Made by a program: the position numbers and the translations under genes. A stretch of 64,000 bases of DNA, from NCBI GenBank assembly GCA_049840515.1, contig JASGKW010000011.1, forward strand, positions 220,836 to 284,835, given 5' to 3'. Shown here one piece after another: positions 18,348-28,132 of the stretch (position 1 is its first letter; the number at the start of each line of letters is the position of its first letter). A model generated the notes under the pieces. It had not been told where the DNA came from and did no database searches. It saw nothing but the letters and a program-made list of their open reading frames with translations. The stretch is from Muricomes sp049840515. Lineage in GTDB: Bacteria > Bacillota > Clostridia > Lachnospirales > Lachnospiraceae.

Positions 18348-19790
18348 TTTTCAGATTAAATACAAGTTTAAATATAATGGTAAATTTCTAAAAAGCCTGC
18401 GGTTCTGCATCATACTTTTGATCCTGGTGGTGTCTATGATACCATGCATCGCTGCCTACAGCGGGATTATCAAAGCTTATGAAAAGAGAGCCGTCTCTTT
18501 GCGGACCGCGGATATACAAAATCAATGTACAATTCTAAGTAATCAGCTGAACAGCTATAATTATCTGGCGGATACATCTTCCGAGGTTATCAACGCAAAT
18601 TTAACCCAATTAACAAATATATATAATGGCCGGGTAATGATTGTGGACAAGGATTTACGGGTGATTAAAGATACTTACAGCCTGGATGAAGGCAAGACAA
18701 TGGTATCTGAGGATGTCATCAAGTGTATGGAAGGCAGCAGTACAAATTACTACGACAAAGAGAACCGGTATATCGAGGTGACTTCTCCCATTATGGTGGG
18801 CAAATCCAAGGAAATATCGGGTGTAATGCTTGCCAGCGTCTCTACAGATACCATTGAAGACAGTCTGAAAATACTGCATACAAAGGGCGGCACCATTGTA
18901 GGTATCGTATTCGTGTTAATGCTTGGGTTGAGTCTTTTTTTGGCTTGGTGGGTTGTGAAGCCTCTCCACAGAATTACAGAATCTATTGAGGATGTGTCGG
19001 AAGGGTATGACGATGAGGTACTTCATGTGAATACCTTTACGGAGACGAGGCAGCTCTCTGAAGCTTTCAATAAGATGCTGGGCCGCCTGAAGCAGCTGGA
19101 TGAGTCCAGGGAGGAGGATTTGTGTCCAATGTGTCCCATGAATTGAAGACACCGCTGACTTCCATGAAAGTGCTGGCGGACTCCCTTTTAGCTCAGGAGG
19201 ATGTGCCCATAGAATTATATCAGGAATTTATGGGGGATATTGCCAAAGAAATTGACAGGGAAAATGACATCATTACAGACTTGCTGACACTGGTCAAAAT
19301 GGATAAGACTGCTCAGGATATGAATATTAAGCCAGTCAATATCAATGAGTTGATGGAGCTGATTTTAAAGCGCTTGAAGCCGATTGCCGAGAAGCAGAAT
19401 GTAGACTTGGTTTTAGAGACATTCCGCCCTGTGACTGCGGAAATTGATGAGGTGAAACTGACGCTTGCATTTTCTAACCTTGTGGAAAATGCTATTAAAT
19501 ATAACCATGAGAACGGCTGGGTTCACGTTTCACTCAATGCAGACCACAAATATTTTTATTTGAAAGTGGCAGATTCAGGTATGGGAATACCTGAGAGTGA
19601 CCAGGCACATATTTTTGAGCGTTTTTATCGTGTGGACAAGTCCCATTCCCGGGAAATCGGAGGTACCGGGCTTGGGCTTGCAATTGCAAGAAATGCGGTG
19701 ATTGTACACAGGGGGTCTATTAAGGTGCACAGCAATGAAGGCGAGGGAACTACATTTACAGTTAGAATTCCGTTGACTCATGTTGTGTAA
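18344..19790 (+). CDS. Sensor histidine kinase, two frame breaks
   Basis: The membrane histidine kinase partners the regulator just upstream. The likely start is the ATG at 18344 overlapping the regulator's stop: MIFRL, then after a missing A near 18358 KYKFKYNGKFLKSLRFCIILLILVVSMIPCIAAYSGII. It has one N-terminal helix, an extracellular sensor of about 150 residues, a second helix (VGIVFVLMLGLSLFLAWWVV), HAMP, and the H-box FVSNVSHELKTPLTSMKVLADSLL, which is split by an indel at about 19115. NLVENAIKYNHE, ADSGMGIP and GGTGLGLAIARN are ATP-binding boxes. Both indels are small and probably error. A GerMN lipoprotein gene follows 24 bp later. Confidence 0.9.
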
Positions 19791-19814
19791 ATCCTATTGC
19801 GGAGGTAGCATGCT

Positions 19815-20747
19815 ATGAAAAGAAAAACAGCAGGAATGCTTTTAGCCCTGTTTTGCTCACTCCTTTTTCTGTCAGCCTGTGCCAAACGGACGGATGTAGG
19901 AGAAGGAGATTCTTATATATATTGTCTCAATTCTGACAGAACGGGTCTGATAAAGATTTCCTTTCAGGGAAAAGAGACAGAACCTGAAAAAGCAGCGAAA
20001 GAAATGCTGAAAGAGCTGGAAAAACCGGCAGAGGATATTGAATACACAGCGCCTGTTCCGAAAGGGGTCAAAGTAAATAAATGCAAGCTGGAGGGTGAGA
20101 TTCTTTATCTTGATTTTAATGAAGAATATAAGAAGATACCACCTCTGGAAGAAAAGCTGGTGAGAGCTGCAATTGTAAAATCTATTGTAAAGATAGACGG
20201 AATCAGCGGCTTGTGGTTCACTGTTGAGGGTGTAGATTTAAGTGACAGTGACGGAAAAGTTATGGGCTATTTGAACGAGGATGATTTTGTGCAGAATACA
20301 GGTTCTTCTCTTAATTCTTATGAGACAGCAACTTTGACATTATATTTTGCGAATAAAACAGGGGATAAACTGGTTGCCCAGACCGTAGAGGCAAAATACA
20401 GCAGCAATATGTCAAAAGAAAAGCTGATTGTAGAGAAGCTGATGAAAGGGCCTAAGAAAAATACTGCATACCCCACAATGAATCCGGAAGTGAGTCTCTT
20501 AAGTGTTACAATTAAAGATGGGATTTGTTACGTCAACCTGGATGATGAATTTCTTAACGGAGAGATTGATGTAAAGCCGGAGATTACAATTTATTCTATC
20601 GTCAATTCTCTGGTGGAAGGAACCACAGCGGGAAAAGTTCAGATTACAGTAAATGGAGAAAGTAATATTTCTTATATGGAGACAGTTGATTTGACCCAGC
20701 CTCTCCAGGGGGATAAAAGCTGGGTGGAAAACGAGGGGGAAGAATGA
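19815..20747 (+). CDS. GerMN-domain lipoprotein
   Basis: The signal sequence MKRKTAGMLLALFCSLLFLSACAKR ends in a lipobox (LSAC), so it is an extracytoplasmic lipoprotein. Two GerMN repeats follow, about residues 35-150 (YIYCLNSDRTGLIKISFQGKE...KVNKCKLEGEILYLDFNEEYKKIPPLEEKLVRAAIVKSI) and 165-290 (TLTLYFANKTGDKLVAQTVEAKYSSN...LLSVTIKDGICYVNLDDEFLN). In Bacillus GerM takes part in sporulation and germination. In non-sporulating relatives this gene keeps its place beside the two-component pair, which suggests an envelope role. It overlaps comEC by 4 bp (ATGA). Confidence 0.88.
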   Translation: MKRKTAGMLLALFCSLLFLSACAKRTDVGEGDSYIYCLNSDRTGLIKISFQGKETEPEKAAKEMLKELEKPAEDIEYTAPVPKGVKVNKCKLEGEILYLDFNEEYKKIPPLEEKLVRAAIVKSIVKIDGISGLWFTVEGVDLSDSDGKVMGYLNEDDFVQNTGSSLNSYETATLTLYFANKTGDKLVAQTVEAKYSSNMSKEKLIVEKLMKGPKKNTAYPTMNPEVSLLSVTIKDGICYVNLDDEFLNGEIDVKPEITIYSIVNSLVEGTTAGKVQITVNGESNISYMETVDLTQPLQGDKSWVENEGEE

Positions 20748-23066
20748 TAAAACGGCCTCTGTGTGCGGCCTCAGTTCTTTTTCTGGGTATACAGGTCATT
20801 CTTACCGGAGGGATTCACCTGACACCAGGCTGGAATCCCCTCCAGTCTGGAACAGGGCATAGAAGGAAAGGCTCCGGCAGATGTGGAGGGAACGGTTTAC
20901 CGAAGGGAAGAAAGAACAGAGTACGATATATTATATTTGAAGAATAATCAAGTTCACTTAAATCATCAAATCTTTCAGGAATCTAAAATTCTAGTTTATA
21001 TCAAAACAAAAAATCAAGCAAAAATTGGGAATCGAGTAAAACTTTCCGGTGAGGCAGGTGTGTTCGATGAAGCCAGAAATCCAGGAAACTTTAATCAAAA
21101 ATTTTATTATAATAAAGATGGGGTACATGTCTATGTATGGGCGGAAGAACTGAAGGCCAGCGATTCAAACGTTTATGTCATTCAGGAAAATCTGGCTGTA
21201 ATCCGCAAAGAATGGAAAAATATACTGATAAAATATATGGGTGAGTATTATGGAAACAGCATGAGCGCTATTATTCTGGGGGACAAGGGCGAACTGGATA
21301 ACAGTGTGAAGGATTTGTACCAGAAGAGCGGGATAGGCCATATTCTTGCAATATCCGGTCTTCATATGTCCTTTTTGGGAAATGGTCTATACAGATTGCT
21401 GCGAAAAGCGGGGATACCCTTTTTGCCGGCGGGAGTGCTTGGAGGCTTATTTCTTCTGGCCTTTACTGTGATGACAGGTTTTGGGGTGGCAAGTCTTAGA
21501 GCTTTTATTATGTTTCTTGTGAGGATTGGCGCCGATATAACCGGGCGGGATTACGATTTGCCTACCAGCCTTGCGCTGTCAGCGGCGATAATTGCAGCAT
21601 GGCAGCCGTTATATCTTTTTGACGCAGGTTTTCTGCTTTCCTATGGAGCTATGCTGGGAATTGCTGCGGTATCTCCCTGTCTGGAATTCTGTTTCCTGTC
21701 AGATAAAAAAGCCCGGTTTAAATGGGGTCAAACCTCAGCGTGGGAAGACCGGAGAATAAAATGTACGAGAGAATTCTGTTCCAGTCTGGCGGTCAATCTG
21801 ACACTTCTGCCAATCATGCTTTATTTCTTTTTTGAATTTCCACCATATTCTATTTTCTTAAATCTCCTTGTGATTCCTTTAATGTCCATTATTATGGGAG
21901 CTGGTGTTGCAGGCTCACTGATAGTACTTGTAAGCAGTAAGGCAGGGGAAATTCTGCTCGTTTCCTGCAAAGCTGTGCTGTACATTTATGAGAAATCCTG
22001 TGCCATAAGCCTGAACTTTCCGGGCAGCAGGATTATAACAGGGCAGCCTGGGAAAGGCACCATGTTTTGTTACTATTTGCTCCTGTTGATATTCTGCATT
22101 TTTATATATGTATGTAAAAATGAGTATGAAAATAAGGAAGAAGTAAAAAGAAAGTGTTACCTCTTTCTGGGCGAAGGGGCAAAAAAGAGAATGCTTGTGA
22201 GTTTGTCTGTGATGGCAATGGTATGCGTTTTCATTGTCACAGTCCATTTTACCTATGAGAAAAAAGGAGAAATCAAGATTACAATGGTGGATGTAGGACA
22301 GGGTGATGGAATTTACATAAAGGGGCCTGAGGGGAGAAATTATTTTGTGGATGGGGGCAGCAGTGACGTCTCATCTGTAGGGAAATATAGAATAGAACCT
22401 TTTTTGAAATCTCAGGGTGTGGCAGTTCTGGATTATGCGTTCATTTCTCATGGAGATGCCGACCATATGAATGGAATGGAAGAACTGCTGGAAAACCAGA
22501 AAATGGGAATCCGCATAAAGACCCTTGTACTGCCGCCCGAAGAAGTACAGGACGATAAATTAAGAGAACTTGCAGCAAAAGCAGCCAGGAACCAGACACG
22601 CGTGGCGGTGATGAAAGCGGGCAATACACTGACAGAAAAGAATATGAAAATGACTTGCATGGCACCTGTGCCAGCATATAAAGGTGGTGCAGGAAATGCC
22701 GCATCCATGGTTTTAGCACTGGAATTTCAAGAGTTTGACATGCTCCTTACCGGAGATATAGAGGGAGAAGGAGAACAGCTTCTGGAAGAAAGCGGGGAAT
22801 TAAAAAAATATGATGTCTTAAAAGCCGCCCACCATGGCTCCAAAAACTCAACCTCAGAAACATTTTTAAAACAAACAAAACCTGCAATTGCCTGGATATC
22901 GGCGGGGGTGGGAAATCAATACAAACATCCCCATAAAGAAACACTAAAAAGACTGGAAGAGGCGGGGAGCAGGATATACAGTACACAGCAAAGCGGAGCG
23001 GTGAGTCTGGTTACAGATGGAGAGAAGGCAGGAATCTCGCTTTATGTTAGAGATAAAGCTAAGTAG
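20744..23066 (+). CDS. comEC: ComEC/Rec2 DNA uptake channel, one frame break
   Basis: ComEC forms the inner-membrane channel through which single-stranded DNA enters during transformation. The start at 20744 overlaps the GerMN stop: MIKRPLCAASVLFLGIQVILTGGIHLTPGWNP. An extra C in a CCCC run (20837-20840) shifts to SLEQGIEGKAPADVEGTVYRREERTEYDILYL. The DUF4131/OB region, the competence domain (AIILGDKGELDNSVKDLYQKSGIGHILAISGLHMSFLGNGLYRLLRKAGIP and many membrane helices) and a C-terminal metallo-beta-lactamase domain (MVDVGQGDGIYIKGP, AFISHGDADHMNGMEELL, KAAHHGSKNSTSE) are all present. Relatives usually have holA next; here an island intervenes. Confidence 0.94.
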
Positions 23067-23201
23067 CAGATTAGCCTACATTTTGAATAGGGCAGACTCT
23101 GACAAAGATAAAAAAAAGCACACAAATGAGGTGGATATTTGAATGAAAATCAGATATAATACCTGTAACAAATGAGGGGCTTTAGAAGAGGAAGTGATAA
23201 T

Positions 23202-23448
23202 ATGTTGCCAATTAAAAAAAAAGAAATTTTGGAGAAAATATAGATTCCAGTGATAAATTAGAATTATATCGTCTGATTGGCAATGGGTACAGAGCTATGT
23301 AGCAGATGACTTGTTGGAAATGATTGGGATTCGAATGGCAGCTTTTGATAATTATAATATCTTTTATCTTTATGATAGTAAGGCAGATATAATACATATT
23401 ATTCGGATACTTTATAATAAAGTAAATTGGAAGGATTTATTAAAATAA
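23202..23448 (+). pseudogene. RelE/ParE-like toxin remnant
   Basis: An ATG at 23202 after AGAGGAAG begins MLPIKKKEILEK. With two small frame corrections (23238 and 23300 regions) the reading continues NIDSSDKLELYRLIGNGYRAM, then ADDLLEMIGIRMAAFDNYNIFYLYDSKADIIHIIRILYNKVNWKDLLK to 23448. The C-terminal pattern, a NYxIFY strand, an IIHIIRILY strand and a final xWxxLL, is that of RelE/ParE-type toxins, whose active forms cleave mRNA or poison gyrase. No antitoxin gene is visible. The N-terminal part does not match well, so the family call is moderate. Confidence 0.45.
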
Positions 23449-23457
23449 GCGTGTAAA

Positions 23458-23519
23458 AATAATGTGGGAAGTGCTGTGTATAGCTCCTTGAGGGCATAGC
23501 CTTCCCATATTATTTTTTT
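23458..23519 (+). terminator. Intrinsic terminator after the toxin remnant
   Basis: AATAATGTGGGAAG (23458-23471) pairs with CTTCCCATATTATT (23501-23514), one mismatch, followed by a T-run. Confidence 0.8.
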
Positions 23520-23629
23520 ATATCACTATATCAGATTCCAGTAAGAGGAACGGGAATGATTCGTATCTAAGTCAAACGGTAATTGGCTATATGTGATAAA
23601 CTTACAGAAAACATATGGAGGAAGAAATC

Positions 23630-24544
23630 ATGAATATACAGGGTCAAGTGAAGAAATATTTGGAGTACTGTAAATATAGGAAGGAGCTGGATGATAAAAC
23701 TTTGAAAGCCTATAGAATTGATTTGAGACAATATTTTGAATTTGTAGATAGTAATAACCCACAAAAAAGTGACATAGAGAGTTTTATTACGGATTTGCAT
23801 AAAAAATATAAACAAAAGACTGTAAAAAGAAAAATTGCCAGTGTAAAGGCATTTTACAACTATTTAGAGGAAGAGGAAATTATTGAAGAAAATATATTCA
23901 GAAAAATTAAAATTAGATTTAAAGAAAAAGCTATTTTACCACGAATAATTCCAAGAAATGAAATAGAGTTGTTGTTAAAATACTTATACAAAAACAGGGA
24001 CGGTTCGCGCACAACAAAGAAATTTTGGCTTAGAGATATTTCTGTGATTGAAACATGTTTTGCCACTGGGGCCAGAGTAAGTGAAATTTCAAATATTGAA
24101 AAGAAAAATGTTGATTTAGAGACTGGATTAATTCGTATTATGGGGAAGGGCGGAAAAGAAAGATATATTCAGATTGGCTCAAAAGACACTTTAAAACTTT
24201 TACAGAAATATTATAATGAAAATGCAGAAATGATTAATCAAAGTGGATACTTTTTTGTAAATCAAAGAGGAAAACGATTTTCAGAGCAATCTATCAGAAT
24301 TATGCTGAGAAAATATACGAAACTTGCTGGCATAGAGCGTAATATCACCCCGCATATGTTCAGACATTCCTTTGCAACATATTTGATTGAGGAAGGTGCA
24401 GATATAAGTTGTGTTCAGGAACTTTTGGGGCATAGCTCCATAAAAACCACACAAATATATATTCATGTGGCCGCTCAGAAAAAGGCACAGATATTGCGAG
24501 AATTGCACCCAAGAAAGCACATGAAAATAGATATGGTAGCTTAA
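23630..24544 (+). CDS. Tyrosine recombinase (phage-integrase family, XerC/D-like size)
   Basis: This 304-residue site-specific recombinase has the N-terminal SAM-like core-binding domain (VKKYLEYCKYRKELDDKTLKAYRIDLRQYFEFV...VKRKIASVKAFYNYLEEEEII) and a complete catalytic set. The arginine is in ATGARVSEISN, the lysine in GKGGKERYIQIG, HMFRHSFAT carries H-x-x-R, then LLGHSSIKTTQIYIHV with histidine and the tyrosine nucleophile. The start at 23630 (MNIQGQVKKY) follows ATGGAGGAAGAAATC; an upstream ATG at 23615 lies on that ribosome site. It sits 177 bp from the left inverted repeat of the cassette downstream, which may be its substrate. A terminator follows. Confidence 0.94.
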   Translation: MNIQGQVKKYLEYCKYRKELDDKTLKAYRIDLRQYFEFVDSNNPQKSDIESFITDLHKKYKQKTVKRKIASVKAFYNYLEEEEIIEENIFRKIKIRFKEKAILPRIIPRNEIELLLKYLYKNRDGSRTTKKFWLRDISVIETCFATGARVSEISNIEKKNVDLETGLIRIMGKGGKERYIQIGSKDTLKLLQKYYNENAEMINQSGYFFVNQRGKRFSEQSIRIMLRKYTKLAGIERNITPHMFRHSFATYLIEEGADISCVQELLGHSSIKTTQIYIHVAAQKKAQILRELHPRKHMKIDMVA

Positions 24545-24572
24545 AGTAGAAAAAAGAAAATATATAAAATTT

Positions 24573-24596
24573 GACCGGCTGCAGGGCGGTCTTTTT
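24573..24596 (+). terminator. Terminator after the recombinase gene
   Basis: GACCG (24573-24577) pairs with CGGTC (24587-24591), then TTTTT. It separates recombinase transcription from the cassette. A 12-codon ORF (24634-24672, MKRYNTEERDGK) with a GGGAGGG site follows; it may be a leader peptide or chance. Confidence 0.65.
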
Positions 24597-24720
24597 GTCG
24601 TTAAACAATATGATGATTTGGGAGGGTTTTGTCATGAAAAGGTATAACACAGAAGAAAGAGATGGAAAATGAAGGAAGTATCTGATATAGTATTAAGAGT
24701 ATTCAGTTATTGAATATACA

Positions 24721-24737
24721 GATAATTAGTAGTTATC
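24721..24737 (+). repeat. Left copy of a 17-bp inverted repeat
   Basis: GATAATTAGTAGTTATC. Its exact reverse complement occurs at 28133-28149. Each copy is itself a short-armed palindrome (GATAA-N7-TTATC), the shape of a tyrosine-recombinase core or a dimeric operator. This copy ends 36 bases before the GTG start of the ATPase gene. Confidence 0.85.
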
Positions 24738-24773
24738 CAACATAATTATAGGCATTTATTGGAGAGATTAGAA

Positions 24774-27128
24774 GTGAAACCAAAATTTTTAAATAGAGAA
24801 AAAGAATTCGAAAAATTAAAAACTACAATTAATCAGAAAAGTATTTTAGGTAAGGGAAGAATTATTTTATTATATTCGGAAGCGGGTATCGGAAAAGCAA
24901 GACTTGTTGAAGAGTTTGTGTCAAAATATTATCCATTATCATTGAAATTAGATGTGAAGACTCCTACTTCAAATAATGCAGTAACTCCTTCTTATTTCTA
25001 TTTTAATGCAATATATTCTAAATTCAAGGAATATATAAGCCGGATTAATGGGCTAAATTTTTCCATTAGTATTGGTCTAAATCTAGGAGTTTTTTCAGCC
25101 ACTCTTTCCGTGGATCAAATATCAGATATACCTAAAGACATTATAAAGAAAATACGTTTTATGCAGAAATTTTTCTCGAAATATGAACATGATGTTATTA
25201 TTACCATGGAAAATGTTCAATCTATTGATGGGGAATCTCTGGAGATAATAAAATCTTTTTTAAAAGACTATTCTAATCTTTATATATTTATGCAATATAC
25301 AACCGATTCTCATCATAATGCCAGTAATTTAATTAATCTTTTTGACTATCTGCGTGAATTTTCGGTTTTTAATTCACCAATTGAAATTAAAAAAATGACA
25401 CCTAAGCATGTTTTACAAATTTTAAAGGATGTGACAGGAAATGATGAAAAGGAACTTCAATTTTCTGATTTTTATGTTAAATATAATGGTAATATAGACG
25501 AGCTGATAATATTTTTTCAAAATAAATCTGGGTTAGATTATTGTAACGATGTAGACAGTTCTGGTATAAGTCAAAAAATTTCAAAACAAGCTCGTTTCAT
25601 TTTGTATGTTATATTGTTTTATGGCAAGGAAATATACATAGATGAGTTAAAAAATCTCTTATTGCGCTCTGAGAATCCTGCATGGAATGATAATAGAATA
25701 TCTGATACCTTAGAAGAACTGGACAAATACCGTTTAATAGAAAGGGAAAATAACCAAATCCTTTTATCTGGATCAGTTATAAAAATGTTAGAGAATTTAA
25801 CGTATACACCAATAGCATACACAGCATTTAAAATTGTAGAGGAGGACTGTCAGCAGAATCTTAGGAACTCGAATATTTGTATAGAATATATTTATAAATT
25901 ACTTTATATGTATTTTCTATTTAATGATGAACGTATTGTTACTTTAATGCACTATATTAAGCAATATTTAATTGACACTAAAAGTATAAACAGGGTTATA
26001 GTGCAACTCGAAAAGATTTGTAATCATCAAAACTTCGACGTTTCCTTAAGAGAAAAAGTGATGCTAGGAATTGTAGATATTTTATATGCTGTAGGTGATA
26101 TGGATATGGCTATAAAAAAATTACAAATAATTTTTCAAAATGATAACATACAACATGAAATGTTTATGTTGGCTTTGAAAGGTGCATTAAATATACATGA
26201 TTTCGAAGAATATTATAAATTCATATATAATAAATATATAGATTATCCTAGAATAAGTTTATTTTGCAAATATATAAAACTCTACTATAAAATGAAACAT
26301 AAAACTTCTAAAGACGCCAAAGAATATGCTGAAAAAGTTCTCAAATCGATTGAGTATACAAGTTATTTAGAATATTATTTTGTTTTAAAAAATTATTCCA
26401 CTTATACAGATAACTATACTGCACTTAATCTACTTCAAGAATGTATAGATAAATTTGTTCTTCATAATAGAAAAGATTTGGCAATTAGAACAAAAATCAC
26501 ATTGGCTATGCGTCATGCTAATATTGGAAATTTAGATATTGCTAGAAATATTCTTAATCAAGCAGAACAAGAAAATGATTATGCTTGCCGTGAATGTTAT
26601 TTTTTGAATAATATTTCAGTGATTGATATTTTAAGCCGTAATTTTAATGAAACTGTTGAAGAAAATTTAAAAAATGCCCTTTTATTTTTGCCATCTGAAT
26701 ATGAAAGAGGAATTATTTTATGTAATTTGCTTATATATTATTGTGAAACCAATAAATTAAAAAGTGCAGCCAATATTGCAACTGAATTGGAATATCCACA
26801 ATATGCAAAGTATACTTTTGAACAATACAAACACATTATTCATTTTAACTTATACTATTATTATTCTTTGTCAGAAAATGAGGCTAAATTGCGATATCAT
26901 TACTCAATTCTAAAAGAATTGTACAGCACAGCCCCACTAGATTTGAGAGATTATATGGATGCAACTTTATTTCATAAAAAAATTCTTCCACCAGACCATA
27001 GAAGGTTTTTTTATTCTAAATACCCTTACCGCGCTGATTATATTGGATATTGGCAATTGGAAGTACCTGACCTAAAAGAATATTATTTTAATGAATTTTC
27101 TATTAATAATAAAAACATTTCTGAATAA
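24774..27128 (+). CDS. STAND-like P-loop ATPase with winged-helix-like and TPR-like regions
   Basis: The 784-residue protein starts at a GTG (24774) after GGAGAG. FLNREKEFEKL then GRIILLYSEAGIGKARLVEEF (about 28-48) is the AAA/STAND P-loop, but the lysine is followed by alanine instead of the usual Ser/Thr. DVIITMENVQSIDGESLEII (about 140-159) is the Walker B region with glutamate in place of the first aspartate. Residues 265-340 look like a winged helix (ARFILYVILFYGKEIYIDELKNLL...LEELDKYRLIERENNQILLSG). The remaining 440 residues are helical and TPR-like. No N-terminal effector or C-terminal LuxR domain is visible. Very AT-rich compared with its flanks. It converges on the ATP-grasp gene, overlapping it by 46 bp. 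Function unknown; a sensor or regulator is plausible. Confidence 0.7.
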   Translation: MKPKFLNREKEFEKLKTTINQKSILGKGRIILLYSEAGIGKARLVEEFVSKYYPLSLKLDVKTPTSNNAVTPSYFYFNAIYSKFKEYISRINGLNFSISIGLNLGVFSATLSVDQISDIPKDIIKKIRFMQKFFSKYEHDVIITMENVQSIDGESLEIIKSFLKDYSNLYIFMQYTTDSHHNASNLINLFDYLREFSVFNSPIEIKKMTPKHVLQILKDVTGNDEKELQFSDFYVKYNGNIDELIIFFQNKSGLDYCNDVDSSGISQKISKQARFILYVILFYGKEIYIDELKNLLLRSENPAWNDNRISDTLEELDKYRLIERENNQILLSGSVIKMLENLTYTPIAYTAFKIVEEDCQQNLRNSNICIEYIYKLLYMYFLFNDERIVTLMHYIKQYLIDTKSINRVIVQLEKICNHQNFDVSLREKVMLGIVDILYAVGDMDMAIKKLQIIFQNDNIQHEMFMLALKGALNIHDFEEYYKFIYNKYIDYPRISLFCKYIKLYYKMKHKTSKDAKEYAEKVLKSIEYTSYLEYYFVLKNYSTYTDNYTALNLLQECIDKFVLHNRKDLAIRTKITLAMRHANIGNLDIARNILNQAEQENDYACRECYFLNNISVIDILSRNFNETVEENLKNALLFLPSEYERGIILCNLLIYYCETNKLKSAANIATELEYPQYAKYTFEQYKHIIHFNLYYYYSLSENEAKLRYHYSILKELYSTAPLDLRDYMDATLFHKKILPPDHRRFFYSKYPYRADYIGYWQLEVPDLKEYYFNEFSINNKNISE

Positions 27129-28063
27129 TTGATGTCAAAGGATTCAAAGGATTTATAGACCCCTCCTGTTTTCCCCAAATAACAGTCAGGTGACAATTCT
27201 AGTATATATGCATTATTTTCAAAAACACGGCAATCAATACGCATAATCTCAGCCTTTTCAAAGGAACAAAATAGTTTATGTATTTTTTTCAAATCTTCCG
27301 GGAGAAGATAGCTGGTTGGACGAAGCTTATTTTCGTGCAATCCAGCTTTTTTTGCTTCATATCCCCAAATTTGTTCTTGAAAATAATCAATCCCATCAAC
27401 TTCAATTCCTATTTCCTTTTCTAGAATAATTTTTTTACTATTTCCAAATAGTACCATTTCAACTTCATAACCTGGTATATACTCTTCTATTAAAACAGGT
27501 AAGTTTTGATATTCAAGTAGTTGCACTGTCAATTTTTTTGCGTCTTGATAAGTACTAACAAGATTATTATTGGAAATTCCATTTGACCCACCACCAAAAT
27601 TAGGTTTGATTACAAGCGGTAATTTTAATGTATTTATTAATTCAAGTTCAAATGAATCATTTCTTCTGACCAAAATCCCCCTTGGTGTTTTCAAATCAAA
27701 ATCTGTAATATATTTTTTGCTTAAATATTTATCATTACACAACATTTGAGTATATGAATCAGCACCTACAAATGGTATCTTATTGGTTTCACATAAACTT
27801 GGAATTAAAGATTTTGAATTTGGTGATGCAGAACCATAATAAGTGCTCAACACAACAGAATCTAAATGTCGACAAATATTATCGGAAAAATCTTTTGGAT
27901 TATTATACATCACAACACAATTGCTTATTGATTTCAACACATCCATGATTTCTAATGCAATCTTTTTAGAGTTTCCTTCAATATTTTTCCTTTTTAAGGA
28001 AAACTCATTCTCTTTATCCCAAGGGTCTGTAATAAACACAATTTCTTTGTCAATTTTTCTCAT
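27083..28063 (-). CDS. ATP-grasp ligase related to D-alanine-D-alanine ligase
   Basis: This 326-residue enzyme has ATP-grasp architecture. PFVGADSYTQMLCNDKYLSKKYITDFDLKTPRG (98-129) corresponds to the Ddl PFVGS...DK...AGIPTP segment. LPLVIKPNFGGGSNGIS (148-164) is the phosphate-binding loop, PVLIEEYIPGYEVEMVLFGN (189-208) the adenine clamp, and MRIDCRVFENNAYILELSPDCYL (274-296) the metal site. There the usual E-x-N is E-x-S, a change at a magnesium ligand. Such enzymes couple ATP to forming an amide or ester between an acyl phosphate and an amine. The start at 28063 follows CGGAG, with TATAAT further upstream. AT-rich and of different codon use from the flanks. The product is unknown; peptide or peptidoglycan-precursor ligation is possible. 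Confidence 0.82.
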   Translation of the reverse strand: MRKIDKEIVFITDPWDKENEFSLKRKNIEGNSKKIALEIMDVLKSISNCVVMYNNPKDFSDNICRHLDSVVLSTYYGSASPNSKSLIPSLCETNKIPFVGADSYTQMLCNDKYLSKKYITDFDLKTPRGILVRRNDSFELELINTLKLPLVIKPNFGGGSNGISNNNLVSTYQDAKKLTVQLLEYQNLPVLIEEYIPGYEVEMVLFGNSKKIILEKEIGIEVDGIDYFQEQIWGYEAKKAGLHENKLRPTSYLLPEDLKKIHKLFCSFEKAEIMRIDCRVFENNAYILELSPDCYLGKTGGVYKSFESFDINYSEMFLLLIENSLK

Positions 28064-28132
28064 AAGTTTAATTTCTCCGAGTTCATTATATTTTGAATTG
28101 CCTAAAACATATTTTTAATGAATATACATAAC

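Noticed and set aside
23630..28130. Three copies of TGAATATACA (recombinase start, beside the left repeat, beside the right repeat)
   Set aside because: Ten AT-rich bases in an AT-rich region; the first is coding sequence, and the offset to the 17-bp repeat differs between the other two, so an attachment-site reading is not supported.
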